From: Shewanella sp. KX20019
Lineage (GTDB): Bacteria; Pseudomonadota; Gammaproteobacteria; Enterobacterales; Shewanellaceae
Length of the DNA stretch: 64,000 bases
Assembly (NCBI RefSeq): GCF_016757755.1
Contig: NZ_CP068437.1
Location: forward strand, 3,286,001 to 3,350,000
Direction: 5' to 3'
The stretch's first letter is position 1, and each line of letters begins with the position of its first letter. Below the pieces are notes generated by a model, which saw nothing but the letters and a program-made list of their open reading frames with translations, searched no databases and had not been told where the DNA came from. Shown here one piece after another: positions 1 to 8,159 of the stretch. Made by a program: the position numbers and the translations under genes.

Positions 1-372
1 ATCGGCTTGAGCTCTCTTTAATGCTGCATGCTTTATCGCAACGTCTATTGCAAAGGTCTGAGGGTCGATTTGAAATAATGGCTGCCCTTTTTTGAGTCGA
101 TCACCTTGCTTAAAGAGCCGCTCGGTAATGATGCCACTAATCTGCGGGTGGATATTGGCACTGCGCAGCGGTTTGACTCGCCCTTGCAGAGTATCAAATA
201 GTGTCACAGGGATAAGAGTTGCCGTAACTGTCGACACGTTGACAATATTCGGGCCAGCCCATGGCTGTTCAGCGCTAGTCTCACCGCAGCCACTGAGTAA
301 AAGGATTGCCCCTAACATTGCGGTACGATTCAAAATAGCAATATCCATTATTGGACGCATTCTCAACCTCAT
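1..372 (-). CDS. RND efflux periplasmic adaptor (membrane fusion lipoprotein), 5' part only
   Basis: The first 124 residues are visible; the rest lies beyond the window edge. A lipoprotein signal is seen, with lipobox LSGC and the lipidated cysteine at residue 29. It is followed by the biotinyl-lipoyl-like stretch of AcrA/MexA adaptors (GRVKPLRSANIHPQISGII, then GDRLKKGQPLFQID). Such proteins link an inner-membrane RND pump to a TolC-type channel. The ATG at 372 was chosen because AGGAGA stands 8 bases upstream; a second ATG lies at 360. It is divergent from a two-component system, with candidate regulator boxes between them. Substrate is unknown. Confidence 0.85.
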   Translation of the reverse strand, partial: MRLRMRPIMDIAILNRTAMLGAILLLSGCGETSAEQPWAGPNIVNVSTVTATLIPVTLFDTLQGRVKPLRSANIHPQISGIITERLFKQGDRLKKGQPLFQIDPQTFAIDVAIKHAALKRAQAD

Positions 373-446
373 TAGCCTAATCTCCTGAATTTATTGCTGA
401 TATACATATCTGTATCTTCACGATTATGTATTCTAAAATAACCAAG

Positions 447-462
447 GTAAAAACAGAGTAAA
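447..462 (-). promoter_or_regulatory. Candidate response-regulator box facing the efflux gene
   Basis: Two GTAAA half-sites start at 447 and 458, exactly 11 bases apart; read on the minus strand they are TTTAC direct repeats. OmpR-family dimers typically bind head-to-tail repeats at about one helical turn. The same motif and spacing occurs in the opposite direction at 513-528. Binding by the adjacent regulator is inferred. Confidence 0.4.
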
Positions 463-511
463 TCCAAGAGTGAAGCGCATTTTTATTTTTGGATAAGAGA
501 TAGAAACAGAC

Positions 512-528
512 TTTTACTCAACCTTTAC
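512..528 (+). promoter_or_regulatory. Candidate response-regulator box facing the regulator gene
   Basis: TTTTAC at 512-517 and CTTTAC at 523-528 form direct repeats with an 11-base period, about 65 bases before the regulator start. Together with the inverted copy at 447-462 this suggests one regulator controls both divergent transcripts. This is pattern evidence only. Confidence 0.4.
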
Positions 529-591
529 CCAGAAGTCGCTAGAATCAGTTTGATAGTAAATAGTGTCCTGAAGCATTAGTGAGAGAAGAGT

Positions 592-1278
592 ATGATCCGA
601 GTATTATTAGTAGAAGATGACCGTGATCTCGCCGAAACATTATTACAACTAATGCAACTTGCGCAGATGCAACCTGATCATGCCAGCAATGGTAAGGCCG
701 GACTGACGCTATCTAGAGTAAATGACTATGACGTACTCATTGTCGATGTAGGCTTACCGCAACTAAATGGCTTTGAGCTTTGTCGTCAACTTCGAACTGA
801 CGGCATCGATACGCCAGTACTGTTTTTAACGGCATATCGCAGTATCGATAATAAATTAGAAGGGTTTGACGCTGGAGGGGATGATTACCTCGCAAAACCA
901 TTTGACAATAGAGAGCTAATTGCACGTGTGACCGCTCTTGCAGGTCGTCGAAGCAGCCAAGTAAAGCGCCTAGCGGTGGCCGATTTAGTCATGGATTGCG
1001 ACAATGTGATTGTGTTTTATCGACAAGAACAACTCGAATTATCCCCTACATGTTACACCTTGCTCGAAACACTAATGCGTGCAAGTCCTGCTGTCGTAAG
1101 CCGAGCAACCCTTGAAAATGCATTGTGGGGTGACGAGCCACCAAATAGTAATGTACTTAAAGCACACCTTTACTATTTACGCCGTGAACTTACAAAAGTT
1201 GATGCCGCTGAGTTATTACAGACATTAACAGGTAAGGGCTGGGCATTACGACAAGGAAAAGGCTGTGAAACTACGTAA
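592..1278 (+). CDS. OmpR/PhoP-family response regulator
   Basis: A 228-residue two-domain regulator. The receiver has the acidic pair D9/D10, phospho-acceptor D52, T80 and K102 (in AKPF). The C-terminal half is a winged-helix trans_reg_C domain, recognisable by the KAHLYYLRREL recognition-helix region and a GKGWALR wing. It is phosphorylated by a partner kinase and binds DNA repeats. The kinase gene overlaps its end by 14 bases, so the two are co-translated. Its divergent neighbour is an RND efflux adaptor, so control of that pump is the natural inference; the signal is unknown. Confidence 0.93.
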   Translation: MIRVLLVEDDRDLAETLLQLMQLAQMQPDHASNGKAGLTLSRVNDYDVLIVDVGLPQLNGFELCRQLRTDGIDTPVLFLTAYRSIDNKLEGFDAGGDDYLAKPFDNRELIARVTALAGRRSSQVKRLAVADLVMDCDNVIVFYRQEQLELSPTCYTLLETLMRASPAVVSRATLENALWGDEPPNSNVLKAHLYYLRRELTKVDAAELLQTLTGKGWALRQGKGCETT

Positions 1279-2551
1279 AAGTTTAACCTTAGTATTAATG
1301 TTTAGCATCATACTCATACTTGTGGTGCTCATTCTTAGCTATACCCTTTGGGCAAGAGAAAACTACTTCCGCGCACTCGATACAAGCCTCACTTTTAATA
1401 TGATTAAAGCCGAGCAAATTATCGCAGAGAAGGGAATTGATGCGATCGAATCCTATCTCGAAATCATAGAGACTCGCGTCATTCAATCTTATGAGCAGCT
1501 ACCTAACATCATTACCCAACAGTACCCTAGGGAGGCTCTTGAGGTCGGAAGTTATGTTAATTCCGAATCAAATCATTTAATTTTTGAAGATCTTGGGCTA
1601 ACTTCTCCGGTTTCAATTGATAATGACCTTGGTTACTACGTTTATACCGCTCAAAAATACAATGGCAGCATCTATTATTTGGTCGTCGAATACCAATCTG
1701 AAATACCAAGTTACTGGCAAATAGCAGAATCGCAATTAGATCAAATTTGGAAAGCATCTCTGCTGGTTATACTCGCGCTTATCTTGACCATTTGGGGTAT
1801 GTTTCTCCATATCGCTAAACCAATACATCGACTAAATTTGTGGGCGCAGCACTTAAGCCGCGATGATTTAAGCAGGCCCGTACCCTCTTTTGAATACCGT
1901 GAGCTGGATAGCCTTGCGACAAAAATTCATCAAAGTTTACAGGAGGTTGATGCGGCCTCCCAGCGAGAGAGCCAGTTTCTGCAGTATGCCAGTCACGAGC
2001 TACGTACCCCTATCTCGATTATTAAGAGCAATGCAGAGCTACTTGAACAATTATTAGTTGAACCTCCTGCAGCAACTCAGTCGGCACTGCAAAGATTATC
2101 CCGTGCAGGGAAAAACATGCACCAGTTAACCGAAACTCTATTGTGGCTAACTCGCAAAGAGATCTCTACCCCAGAGCCAACACTGTTTAGCCTAACCCAG
2201 CTATTAGTCGATTCGGTTGAGCAGCATAGTTACCTACTTATGGGTAAAAAAGTTGCCATAGAACAATCTCTGGTTGAGGCAAATATTCACTGTCCGAGAG
2301 TATTGATGAATATTGTTGTTGCCAATCTAATCCGCAATGCTATGCAACATATTGACGAGGGAAAAATCCGTATAAACCTTAATCAAGCCCAACTGGTCAT
2401 TGAAAACGAGGGTTTGCTGCTTGAAAATGATAAAGCCGATGGATTTGGTCTGGGGCTTAAACTCGTTAAACAAATCAGTGAAAAATTAGACTGGAACTTT
2501 AATATAGCTACTAAGCCGAATAAATACATTTCAACAATAAAGTTCCGCTAA
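1265..2551 (+). CDS. Membrane sensor histidine kinase
   Basis: A 428-residue kinase with transmembrane segments at about 8-28 and 163-183, enclosing a periplasmic sensor of roughly 130 residues. A HAMP-like linker follows, then a HisKA domain with the H-box SHELRTP (His244), an N-box NLIRNAMQHI near 355 and a G-box GFGLGLKLV near 395. It starts with GTG inside the 3' end of the regulator gene, so the two form a translationally coupled pair. The catalytic domain is short and its F-box is not obvious. The ligand cannot be read from sequence. Confidence 0.92.
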   Translation: MKLRKSLTLVLMFSIILILVVLILSYTLWARENYFRALDTSLTFNMIKAEQIIAEKGIDAIESYLEIIETRVIQSYEQLPNIITQQYPREALEVGSYVNSESNHLIFEDLGLTSPVSIDNDLGYYVYTAQKYNGSIYYLVVEYQSEIPSYWQIAESQLDQIWKASLLVILALILTIWGMFLHIAKPIHRLNLWAQHLSRDDLSRPVPSFEYRELDSLATKIHQSLQEVDAASQRESQFLQYASHELRTPISIIKSNAELLEQLLVEPPAATQSALQRLSRAGKNMHQLTETLLWLTRKEISTPEPTLFSLTQLLVDSVEQHSYLLMGKKVAIEQSLVEANIHCPRVLMNIVVANLIRNAMQHIDEGKIRINLNQAQLVIENEGLLLENDKADGFGLGLKLVKQISEKLDWNFNIATKPNKYISTIKFR

Positions 2552-2722
2552 TAGTTCAGTTAGCATGGCGACTTACCCAGGGCGTTTATCGTGTAATATG
2601 ACTACTCACCTTTAAGCTGTAAAGGCTGTAGCGGTCACTACCTGTTAGCCACTATTTAAGAAAACAAGCTTAAACATGCAACTTACATTACATGTGGCAC
2701 GTTTTGGGGCAGAGGTAAGTTT

Positions 2723-2821
2723 ATGCAAAAACAGCTTTGGTTCCAACAACCTGCGGCCTGCCTTATGGCAGGGGCTCTTGTTATGTCATCTAGCCTCTGC
2801 AAATATCACAAGACTATTTAG
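2723..2821 (+). CDS. Possible 32-residue small ORF or gene remnant
   Basis: ATG at 2723 is preceded by AGAGG with a 7-base spacer, and the frame runs 32 codons to TAG at 2821, which just enters the 3' end of the convergent DUF3313 gene. The start MQKQLWFQQPA recalls the first residues of GH95-type glycoside hydrolases, and a +1 frame then reads LPYGRG, like their LPxGNG motif. It may therefore be a decayed gene start. The resemblance is short and could be chance. Confidence 0.2.
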   Translation: MQKQLWFQQPAACLMAGALVMSSSLCKYHKTI

Positions 2822-3512
2822 CTCCTGCAGCCATCAAAGCATTTTTAAAGTCATTTATCCAACGACGGTAAACAGTTTTAACGTCACCCCAATTAAAGAC
2901 GTCGACATTTTGTCGCCACTGATCAAAGCTTTCTCCGCGATCAACAGCTTTTGCTAACACCTCTCCGCTCTGACCATCTTTGATCATTGCAAGTAACATC
3001 ATAGAGCCTGAATTCTGGGTATAGGTTCTCCCCATTGAATTATAGTTTCGTCTTGATGAACTGACGGGGGCACTCAGACGAATATCGGTTATAGCAACTT
3101 CAATAACTAAGGTATCAGGTCCTGCTTTATCGACTAGCTCAAATGGTTGTTCTTCATTGAATACACTTGCGACTATGGTAGCAAATTCGGTCGACATTCT
3201 TTTGAGTGCTTCATCCGGAAGCTCATAGGTGGCATTATAGCCATCAGCTCTTCGATCAATACGTGGTGGTTTATAATCTGCTGGATGATCGTTGGTCACT
3301 GTTGCCGCTTCAAAATACAACTTTCGATATTTCGACCAGTCTACATTTGGTCTGGCATATGATAGATCTAACACCGAGTTATCAATTTTGACTAACCCCT
3401 CCTTAGTCACCCTTGCTTCAGGTCCTGTTTGCAATGTAGGTGCTTGTGTCGCACACCCAATCGAGAGAATCAAAATAAAAAAAATCGAAAAACGCCTAAT
3501 CAATAGCGCCAT
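2814..3512 (-). CDS. DUF3313-type lipoprotein
   Basis: A 232-residue protein with a lipoprotein signal peptide (LSIGC, cysteine 20) and no other membrane segment, so probably anchored to the outer membrane on the periplasmic face. The body (EARVTKEGLVKID near the start, later WRQNVDVFNWGDVKTVY) matches my recollection of the DUF3313 family of gammaproteobacterial lipoproteins, whose role is unknown. The ATG at 3512 has AGGAC 7 bases upstream. It is a single gene. Confidence 0.75.
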   Translation of the reverse strand: MALLIRRFSIFFILILSIGCATQAPTLQTGPEARVTKEGLVKIDNSVLDLSYARPNVDWSKYRKLYFEAATVTNDHPADYKPPRIDRRADGYNATYELPDEALKRMSTEFATIVASVFNEEQPFELVDKAGPDTLVIEVAITDIRLSAPVSSSRRNYNSMGRTYTQNSGSMMLLAMIKDGQSGEVLAKAVDRGESFDQWRQNVDVFNWGDVKTVYRRWINDFKNALMAAGAK

Positions 3513-3623
3513 TTTATCAGTCCTTTAGTAAAATTAGTCTTGTTTAATATGCGTAGTTTTTGTGCATAGGTCAATGCTGTGCTTAATACAAACCCGAGCA
3601 GCTCAGTGTTGAAAGCTTAGTAC

Positions 3624-3652
3624 ATAAAAAAGCCACTGACTTAGCAGTGGCT
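3624..3652 (-). terminator. Intrinsic terminator after the TrmH-like gene
   Basis: An 8-bp perfect stem AGCCACTG/CAGTGGCT (3631-3638 with 3645-3652) is followed on the minus strand by a run of T. It closes the minus-strand operon running down from aroC. Confidence 0.85.
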
Positions 3653-3678
3653 TGATTGGATTAAAAATACTATTTTGG

Positions 3679-4206
3679 CTAACGTTTTACTTTAACTCGG
3701 TTATTGTTATCTCTACTGTTCCGAATAAGGTCATCGCCAGCAATAGATAAATCAGATTTAGCCAAACGATCATAAAGCAGCACATTAACAGATGCCGCTA
3801 GGTTCATGCAGCCCACCGTGGGCACATAAACAACAGCATCAGCTCGATTGATAACTTGCTGGCTAATTGTGCCGTCTTCGGGGCCAAAAATGTACAGTGC
3901 TTTTTGTGGATGCTGAAAATCTGGCAGTGGAATTGCGCCTTCCACTAGATCCACACACACAATACTGACATCCGGTGCTATCGCATCAATTAAAGACTCT
4001 ACGCCTGCTAGCGGTATCTTTTCGCTGGCGGCTTTGGTATCGGTATTATATTGTGCAGTACCACTGCTAGCCGCCAATGGGTAGCGTCTACCTGTATAAA
4101 ACACGGCATCGGCTGCATAGCATCCCGCTGCGCGCATTATGCCACCGACATTGGTAGGACTTTTTGGGTTAACCAATCCTATCGCGCTATATCGTTTGCT
4201 ACTCAT
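3679..4206 (-). CDS. TrmH/SpoU-family RNA methyltransferase
   Basis: About 175 residues. SPOUT-fold signature elements are visible: an N-terminal LVNPKSPTNVGGIMRAAGC, a middle IFGPEDG and a C-terminal trefoil-knot segment VGCMNLAASVNVLLYDRL. Such enzymes use S-adenosylmethionine to 2'-O-methylate tRNA or rRNA. It is near the size of small stand-alone members such as TrmL, but the target nucleotide cannot be assigned. I use the ATG at 4206; an in-frame TTG at 4218 is less likely. It lies 39 bases after yfcL and ends at a strong terminator, so it is the last gene of the operon. Confidence 0.85.
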   Translation of the reverse strand: MSSKRYSAIGLVNPKSPTNVGGIMRAAGCYAADAVFYTGRRYPLAASSGTAQYNTDTKAASEKIPLAGVESLIDAIAPDVSIVCVDLVEGAIPLPDFQHPQKALYIFGPEDGTISQQVINRADAVVYVPTVGCMNLAASVNVLLYDRLAKSDLSIAGDDLIRNSRDNNNRVKVKR

Positions 4207-4245
4207 AAACTCACTCAATCAATAACGTGGTATATAACTTCAAAC

Positions 4246-4515
4246 TTAAGCAGTCAATTTACTGCTTAGCTGTAACCAAGCATCGTTGACCAATGCATAA
4301 TCATTGTCATCAAGCTCTTCTCTAGCAAGCGCCAGACATTCAACCATTTTAGATTCTAATGCTTCAACACCTTGTTCATGTTCAACTTCTAACTTTGATA
4401 AAACAACGGCAAAATGGCCTTGCAGGTATCCACTTGCAAATAAGGCGTCATCATCACCTTCAGCAACAATACTTTCAATCCAGTCTTGAAGTGTTTGCTC
4501 ATACTTCTCTATCAT
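4246..4515 (-). CDS. yfcL: YfcL family protein
   Basis: An 89-residue acidic, helix-rich cytosolic protein. The segment DDALFASGYLQGHFAVVLSK matches the DDELFASGYLRGH region I know from E. coli YfcL, which is also encoded close to aroC-prmB. The function of the family is unknown. The ATG at 4515 has GGAG upstream; a GTG at 4527 would add four residues and lacks a suitable ribosome site. It sits between the AcoX-like kinase and the TrmH-like gene in the same orientation. Confidence 0.8.
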   Translation of the reverse strand: MIEKYEQTLQDWIESIVAEGDDDALFASGYLQGHFAVVLSKLEVEHEQGVEALESKMVECLALAREELDDNDYALVNDAWLQLSSKLTA

Positions 4516-4599
4516 TGAGGGCTCCACATACTCAAACTATTGGAATCATTCCAACATACAATTAATAACGGTCTACCGACTCAGTGATTGCAGTCGTGA

Positions 4600-5724
4600 T
4601 TACTCAACTAGATCAGGATTCGCGACCTGGTACATCACATAATCGTGATAACCCGTCACCACCTTATAATAGCCAGTTAGTTCTTTATCTAATTCAGGGT
4701 CGCCACTATCCACAATTAAGGGACGACCTTCAAGTGCTTTCAACTTTGTTTTTGTCGCTAAAATAACAATATTTTGCTTGCCTACTCGCCTTACTAGCTC
4801 TGGAGATAACTGTTGATTACCTCGTCCTAAAACGTGCCCTTGGCCGCCAATTAGCGTGATAAATAGTTTAACGGATTGGTTTTCGGTTAATTTCAGTAAT
4901 TCAGCAGCGGACAAATCACTGGCGACTAATTGCTGATTTTGAACCAGATCAACACCTAACAAGGTATTATCGAGTCCAAGGTCTTCCATCACTGCAGCTA
5001 CTGTACTGCCAGAACCTATCACAATCAGCGCATCTTCCATCAGCTCAATAGCTTCTGCTGCAATATCAGCGAGCACCAGTTCGTCAGTCTCTTTGCCACC
5101 CATTTTAACCGCTTGTATATAGCGTGGTTCTGCAGGCACCAGCATTTCACCAAACCGCTTGGCTTTGACAATGCCACTTCTAAAGGCGGCTTCATCAATA
5201 TCCATCACATCAGCGGTCATTAGGCTAACCAACTCACCCTCTAGCAACATCTTAACCACAAGCCCTGATGCATGTGGTGTTATGCCATAAACACCAGAAT
5301 GAATTTTTACACCCGCTGGCACACCTAATACAGGGATATTATCATCAGCAATGGCGAAGATGTCCCTTGCGGTGCCATCACCACCGGCAAATAACAGCAG
5401 ATCGAGCGCTTCATTCAACAGCTCTGCAACCACTTGTTGCGTATCTTGCGCTACGGTTTCGCCTGGCGCATGGTAAACAACGCGTACATTAAAGCCCATT
5501 TCTCGTGCTAACGATTCGCCCATATCACCCGAGGCGGTAATCACCTCAATCCGATCTTTATAAGGCAATATAACTTGTAACGCTTGTTGCATACGCAGAT
5601 GTGATTTAGGCACAGCGCCTTTGGCCAGTGCTAATTCAGCAACACCATCGCTACCTTTTAAAGCAACGCAACCCCCTATTCCCGCAAGAGGATTAATAAT
5701 TAAACCAAGACGAAATCTGCTCAC
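4600..5724 (-). CDS. ATP-NAD/AcoX-type kinase family protein
   Basis: A 374-residue protein with the NAD-kinase-like nucleotide-binding motif GGDGTARD near residue 115, a glycine-rich start LIINPLAGIGG, and GVPAGVKIHSGVYG downstream. This is the architecture of the ATP-NAD kinase/AcoX family rather than canonical NadK, which is about 290 residues and encoded elsewhere in most genomes. Substrate is uncertain. It starts with GTG at 5724, supported by GGAG 7 bases upstream. It lies 48 bases after the MFS gene in the aroC operon. Confidence 0.8.
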   Translation of the reverse strand: MSRFRLGLIINPLAGIGGCVALKGSDGVAELALAKGAVPKSHLRMQQALQVILPYKDRIEVITASGDMGESLAREMGFNVRVVYHAPGETVAQDTQQVVAELLNEALDLLLFAGGDGTARDIFAIADDNIPVLGVPAGVKIHSGVYGITPHASGLVVKMLLEGELVSLMTADVMDIDEAAFRSGIVKAKRFGEMLVPAEPRYIQAVKMGGKETDELVLADIAAEAIELMEDALIVIGSGSTVAAVMEDLGLDNTLLGVDLVQNQQLVASDLSAAELLKLTENQSVKLFITLIGGQGHVLGRGNQQLSPELVRRVGKQNIVILATKTKLKALEGRPLIVDSGDPELDKELTGYYKVVTGYHDYVMYQVANPDLVE

Positions 5725-5772
5725 TTTATTTGCTCCATTTTAAAGTGGTTAGTACTATATTCATTAGCCTAC

Positions 5773-6954
5773 TTAAGCTGCGGTGACGATTGGTGTCGGC
5801 TCACGCTTTGATGACGGAATAAATAACACCGCGATCATTGACAACACAGCGCAGAAGGCGGCAAAAACCCAAGTTGTGACAGCGCCTGAACCGTCACCCC
5901 AGATCATCCCACATAACCAAGTCCCCAATGCTCCGCCAACACCAAAACTTAAGCTGGCATAGAGCGCTTGTCCCTGGCTACGACGGCTAATATCAAAGTG
6001 CTTGTGTACAAACTGAATTGAAGCGGCGTGGGTTAAACCGAAAGTGAAAGCATGCAATATTTGACTTAAACTGAGCCACAATAAACTGTCGACCCCAAAT
6101 GCAAGCAATAACCAACGCACGGCTGTTAACGCAATGCTGATAAAGAGTAAAAACTTTACCCCAAAGCGTCCAAGTAGACGCGGCGCATACATAAACATGA
6201 TGATCTCTGCAACCACACCCAATGCAACGAAAATCCCCGCTACCGCTTCGGTGTACCCTGCTTGTTTTAGGTATAAGACAAAGAAGCCATAGAATGGTCC
6301 AGCGCTCATTTGCAATAACATCGCTGAAATAAGAAACCAAATAACGGCCTTATTAAACGCTAACGGTGGACGCTTAACATCACGCTGCACTTTAGCTCGG
6401 TTAGCAGGCAGTGGCAGTGCGCTGGCTAACATGCCGATAAACAATCCCATCCCTATGTAAGGGAGGATCTGCGGTCCCCAATGATCAATGGCAAAACCAC
6501 CGCCGACCACCAGTACGATATAACCCACACTGCCCCAACTGCGTATAGTGCCATAACGAGTCACATTGTCGCCCAGTGTTTCAAGTGTAATCACTTCTAG
6601 CTGGGCTAAAATAGCATTCCAAAAAAAGGTATATACAGCAAGGCTGACAGCAAGGTACGTCAAGCTACCATCATAGAAAAAGCTGAGGTAAGAAATGGCT
6701 GCAGCGCCTGCGCCGATCTTGATTAACTCTGCACGCATTCCGGTTTTATCTGCCACTATCGCCCACAAATTAGGAGCGATAATTCGAGTCCCCATGAGGA
6801 TGGCTAATAAAAAGCCAATCTCTTGAGCATTAAAACCGCGGCTATCGAAAAAAACGCCTAAATAAGGCACCATGACGCCGAGAATAGAGAAGAAAAAGAA
6901 ATAACAAGCACAGAGCCAGCGTAATTGCTGCTCTGTGTTTTTAGGTTGAAACAT
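5773..6954 (-). CDS. MFS transporter, HcaT-like
   Basis: A 393-residue, twelve-helix inner-membrane protein. The first helix pair (RWLCACYFFFFSILGVMVPY, then LGVFFDSRGF) and the RYGTIRSWGSVGYI segment between helices 4 and 5 match the MFS_1-like subgroup that includes E. coli HcaT and nucleoside symporter relatives. Aromatic-acid uptake is the role suggested for HcaT, but the substrate here is unproven. Its ATG shares one base with the aroC stop (TAATG), so the two are translationally coupled. Confidence 0.85.
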   Translation of the reverse strand: MFQPKNTEQQLRWLCACYFFFFSILGVMVPYLGVFFDSRGFNAQEIGFLLAILMGTRIIAPNLWAIVADKTGMRAELIKIGAGAAAISYLSFFYDGSLTYLAVSLAVYTFFWNAILAQLEVITLETLGDNVTRYGTIRSWGSVGYIVLVVGGGFAIDHWGPQILPYIGMGLFIGMLASALPLPANRAKVQRDVKRPPLAFNKAVIWFLISAMLLQMSAGPFYGFFVLYLKQAGYTEAVAGIFVALGVVAEIIMFMYAPRLLGRFGVKFLLFISIALTAVRWLLLAFGVDSLLWLSLSQILHAFTFGLTHAASIQFVHKHFDISRRSQGQALYASLSFGVGGALGTWLCGMIWGDGSGAVTTWVFAAFCAVLSMIAVLFIPSSKREPTPIVTAA

Positions 6955-8048
6955 TAACGCATTCCGATGACTGGTGTACTGCTATTCACATCCATATTTT
7001 GTGCGCGGTGACGAAGTAAATGATCCATCAATACTATCGCTAACATTGCTTCTGCAATAGGTACAGCACGAATACCAACACAAGGGTCATGCCGACCTTT
7101 AGTGATAACTTCTGCAGTGTCTCCCTGCGCTGTCATACTTTCGCCAGGCACACTAATGCTAGATGTTGGCTTCATTGCGATATGGGCAACGATAGGCTGA
7201 CCTGAAGATATCCCGCCTAAAATGCCACCGGCATGGTTAGAGGCAAAGCCTTCTGGCGACATTAAATCGCGATGCTCTGAGCCTTTTTGATTAACCACTT
7301 CAAAACCATCACCGATCTCAACACCTTTAACAGCATTTATTCCCATTAGTGCGTGGGCAACTTCAGCGTCTAGTCGATCAAAGACAGGCTCTCCTAATCC
7401 GACAGGCACGCCAGTAGCAACCACTGTGACTTTAGCGCCGATTGAATCACCACTTTTTATAAGGTCACGCATATATTCATCTAAAGCATCTAACTTTGAC
7501 GCATCAGGAAAGAAGAATGCATTCTTCTCAATTTCAGCGAAATCAACCGTTTCAGCCTTGATAGGGCCAAGCTGCGACAAATAAGCATTTATCTCAACAC
7601 CATGAACCTGCTTTAGGTATTTCTTTGCCACTGCACCGGCCGCGACTCTCATTGCGGTTTCACGAGCTGACGAGCGTCCGCCACCGCGATAATCTCTTAC
7701 GCCATATTTTTGCTGATAGGTATAGTCGGCATGCCCAGGACGGAATAGATCTTTAATATTCGAGTAATCTTTACTGCGCTGGTCGGTATTTTCAATTAAA
7801 AGACCGATTGACGTTCCCGTGGTTTGACCTTCGAACACACCAGATAAGATCCGCACTTCATCAGGCTCGCGGCGAGCAGTAGTATATCGAGAAGTTCCAG
7901 GGCGACGGCGGTCAAGATCATGCTGCATATCCGCTTCATTTAAATCAATCCCTGGAGGACAACCATCAATAATACAACCTAATGCGACTCCATGACTCTC
8001 ACCAAAGGTAGTGACTACAAAATTTTGCCCAATACTGTTTCCCGACAT
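6954..8048 (-). CDS. aroC: Chorismate synthase
   Basis: A 364-residue FMN-dependent enzyme that converts 5-enolpyruvylshikimate 3-phosphate to chorismate, the last shikimate step. Signatures seen: VVTTFGESHG near the start, DLDRRRPGTS, RGGGRSSARETAMRVAAGAVA, and a C-terminal GRHDPCVGIRAVPIAEAM. Length is typical for bacteria. The ATG at 8048 begins MSGNSIGQNF as in relatives; an upstream TTG at 8066 is rejected. It lies 111 bases downstream of prmB, the order also found in E. coli. Confidence 0.97.
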   Translation of the reverse strand: MSGNSIGQNFVVTTFGESHGVALGCIIDGCPPGIDLNEADMQHDLDRRRPGTSRYTTARREPDEVRILSGVFEGQTTGTSIGLLIENTDQRSKDYSNIKDLFRPGHADYTYQQKYGVRDYRGGGRSSARETAMRVAAGAVAKKYLKQVHGVEINAYLSQLGPIKAETVDFAEIEKNAFFFPDASKLDALDEYMRDLIKSGDSIGAKVTVVATGVPVGLGEPVFDRLDAEVAHALMGINAVKGVEIGDGFEVVNQKGSEHRDLMSPEGFASNHAGGILGGISSGQPIVAHIAMKPTSSISVPGESMTAQGDTAEVITKGRHDPCVGIRAVPIAEAMLAIVLMDHLLRHRAQNMDVNSSTPVIGMR

Positions 8049-8159
8049 CCGCTTTCTACACCTCAATTACGCAAATTAAACGAGTACCTACTTGTGATAA
8101 CTAAAGTAGGTACATATATTAAATTGCCACAACACAAACAGAGCCGTGGCGAGTTGCTA

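Noticed and set aside
2676..2957. Longer plus frame overlapping the DUF3313 gene
   Set aside because: It runs antisense through a well-supported lipoprotein gene and has no family resemblance. Only the separate 32-codon frame at 2723 was kept, at low confidence.
5993..6340. 115-residue frame within the MFS transporter
   Set aside because: It is an out-of-frame overlap of an intact transporter without a ribosome site.
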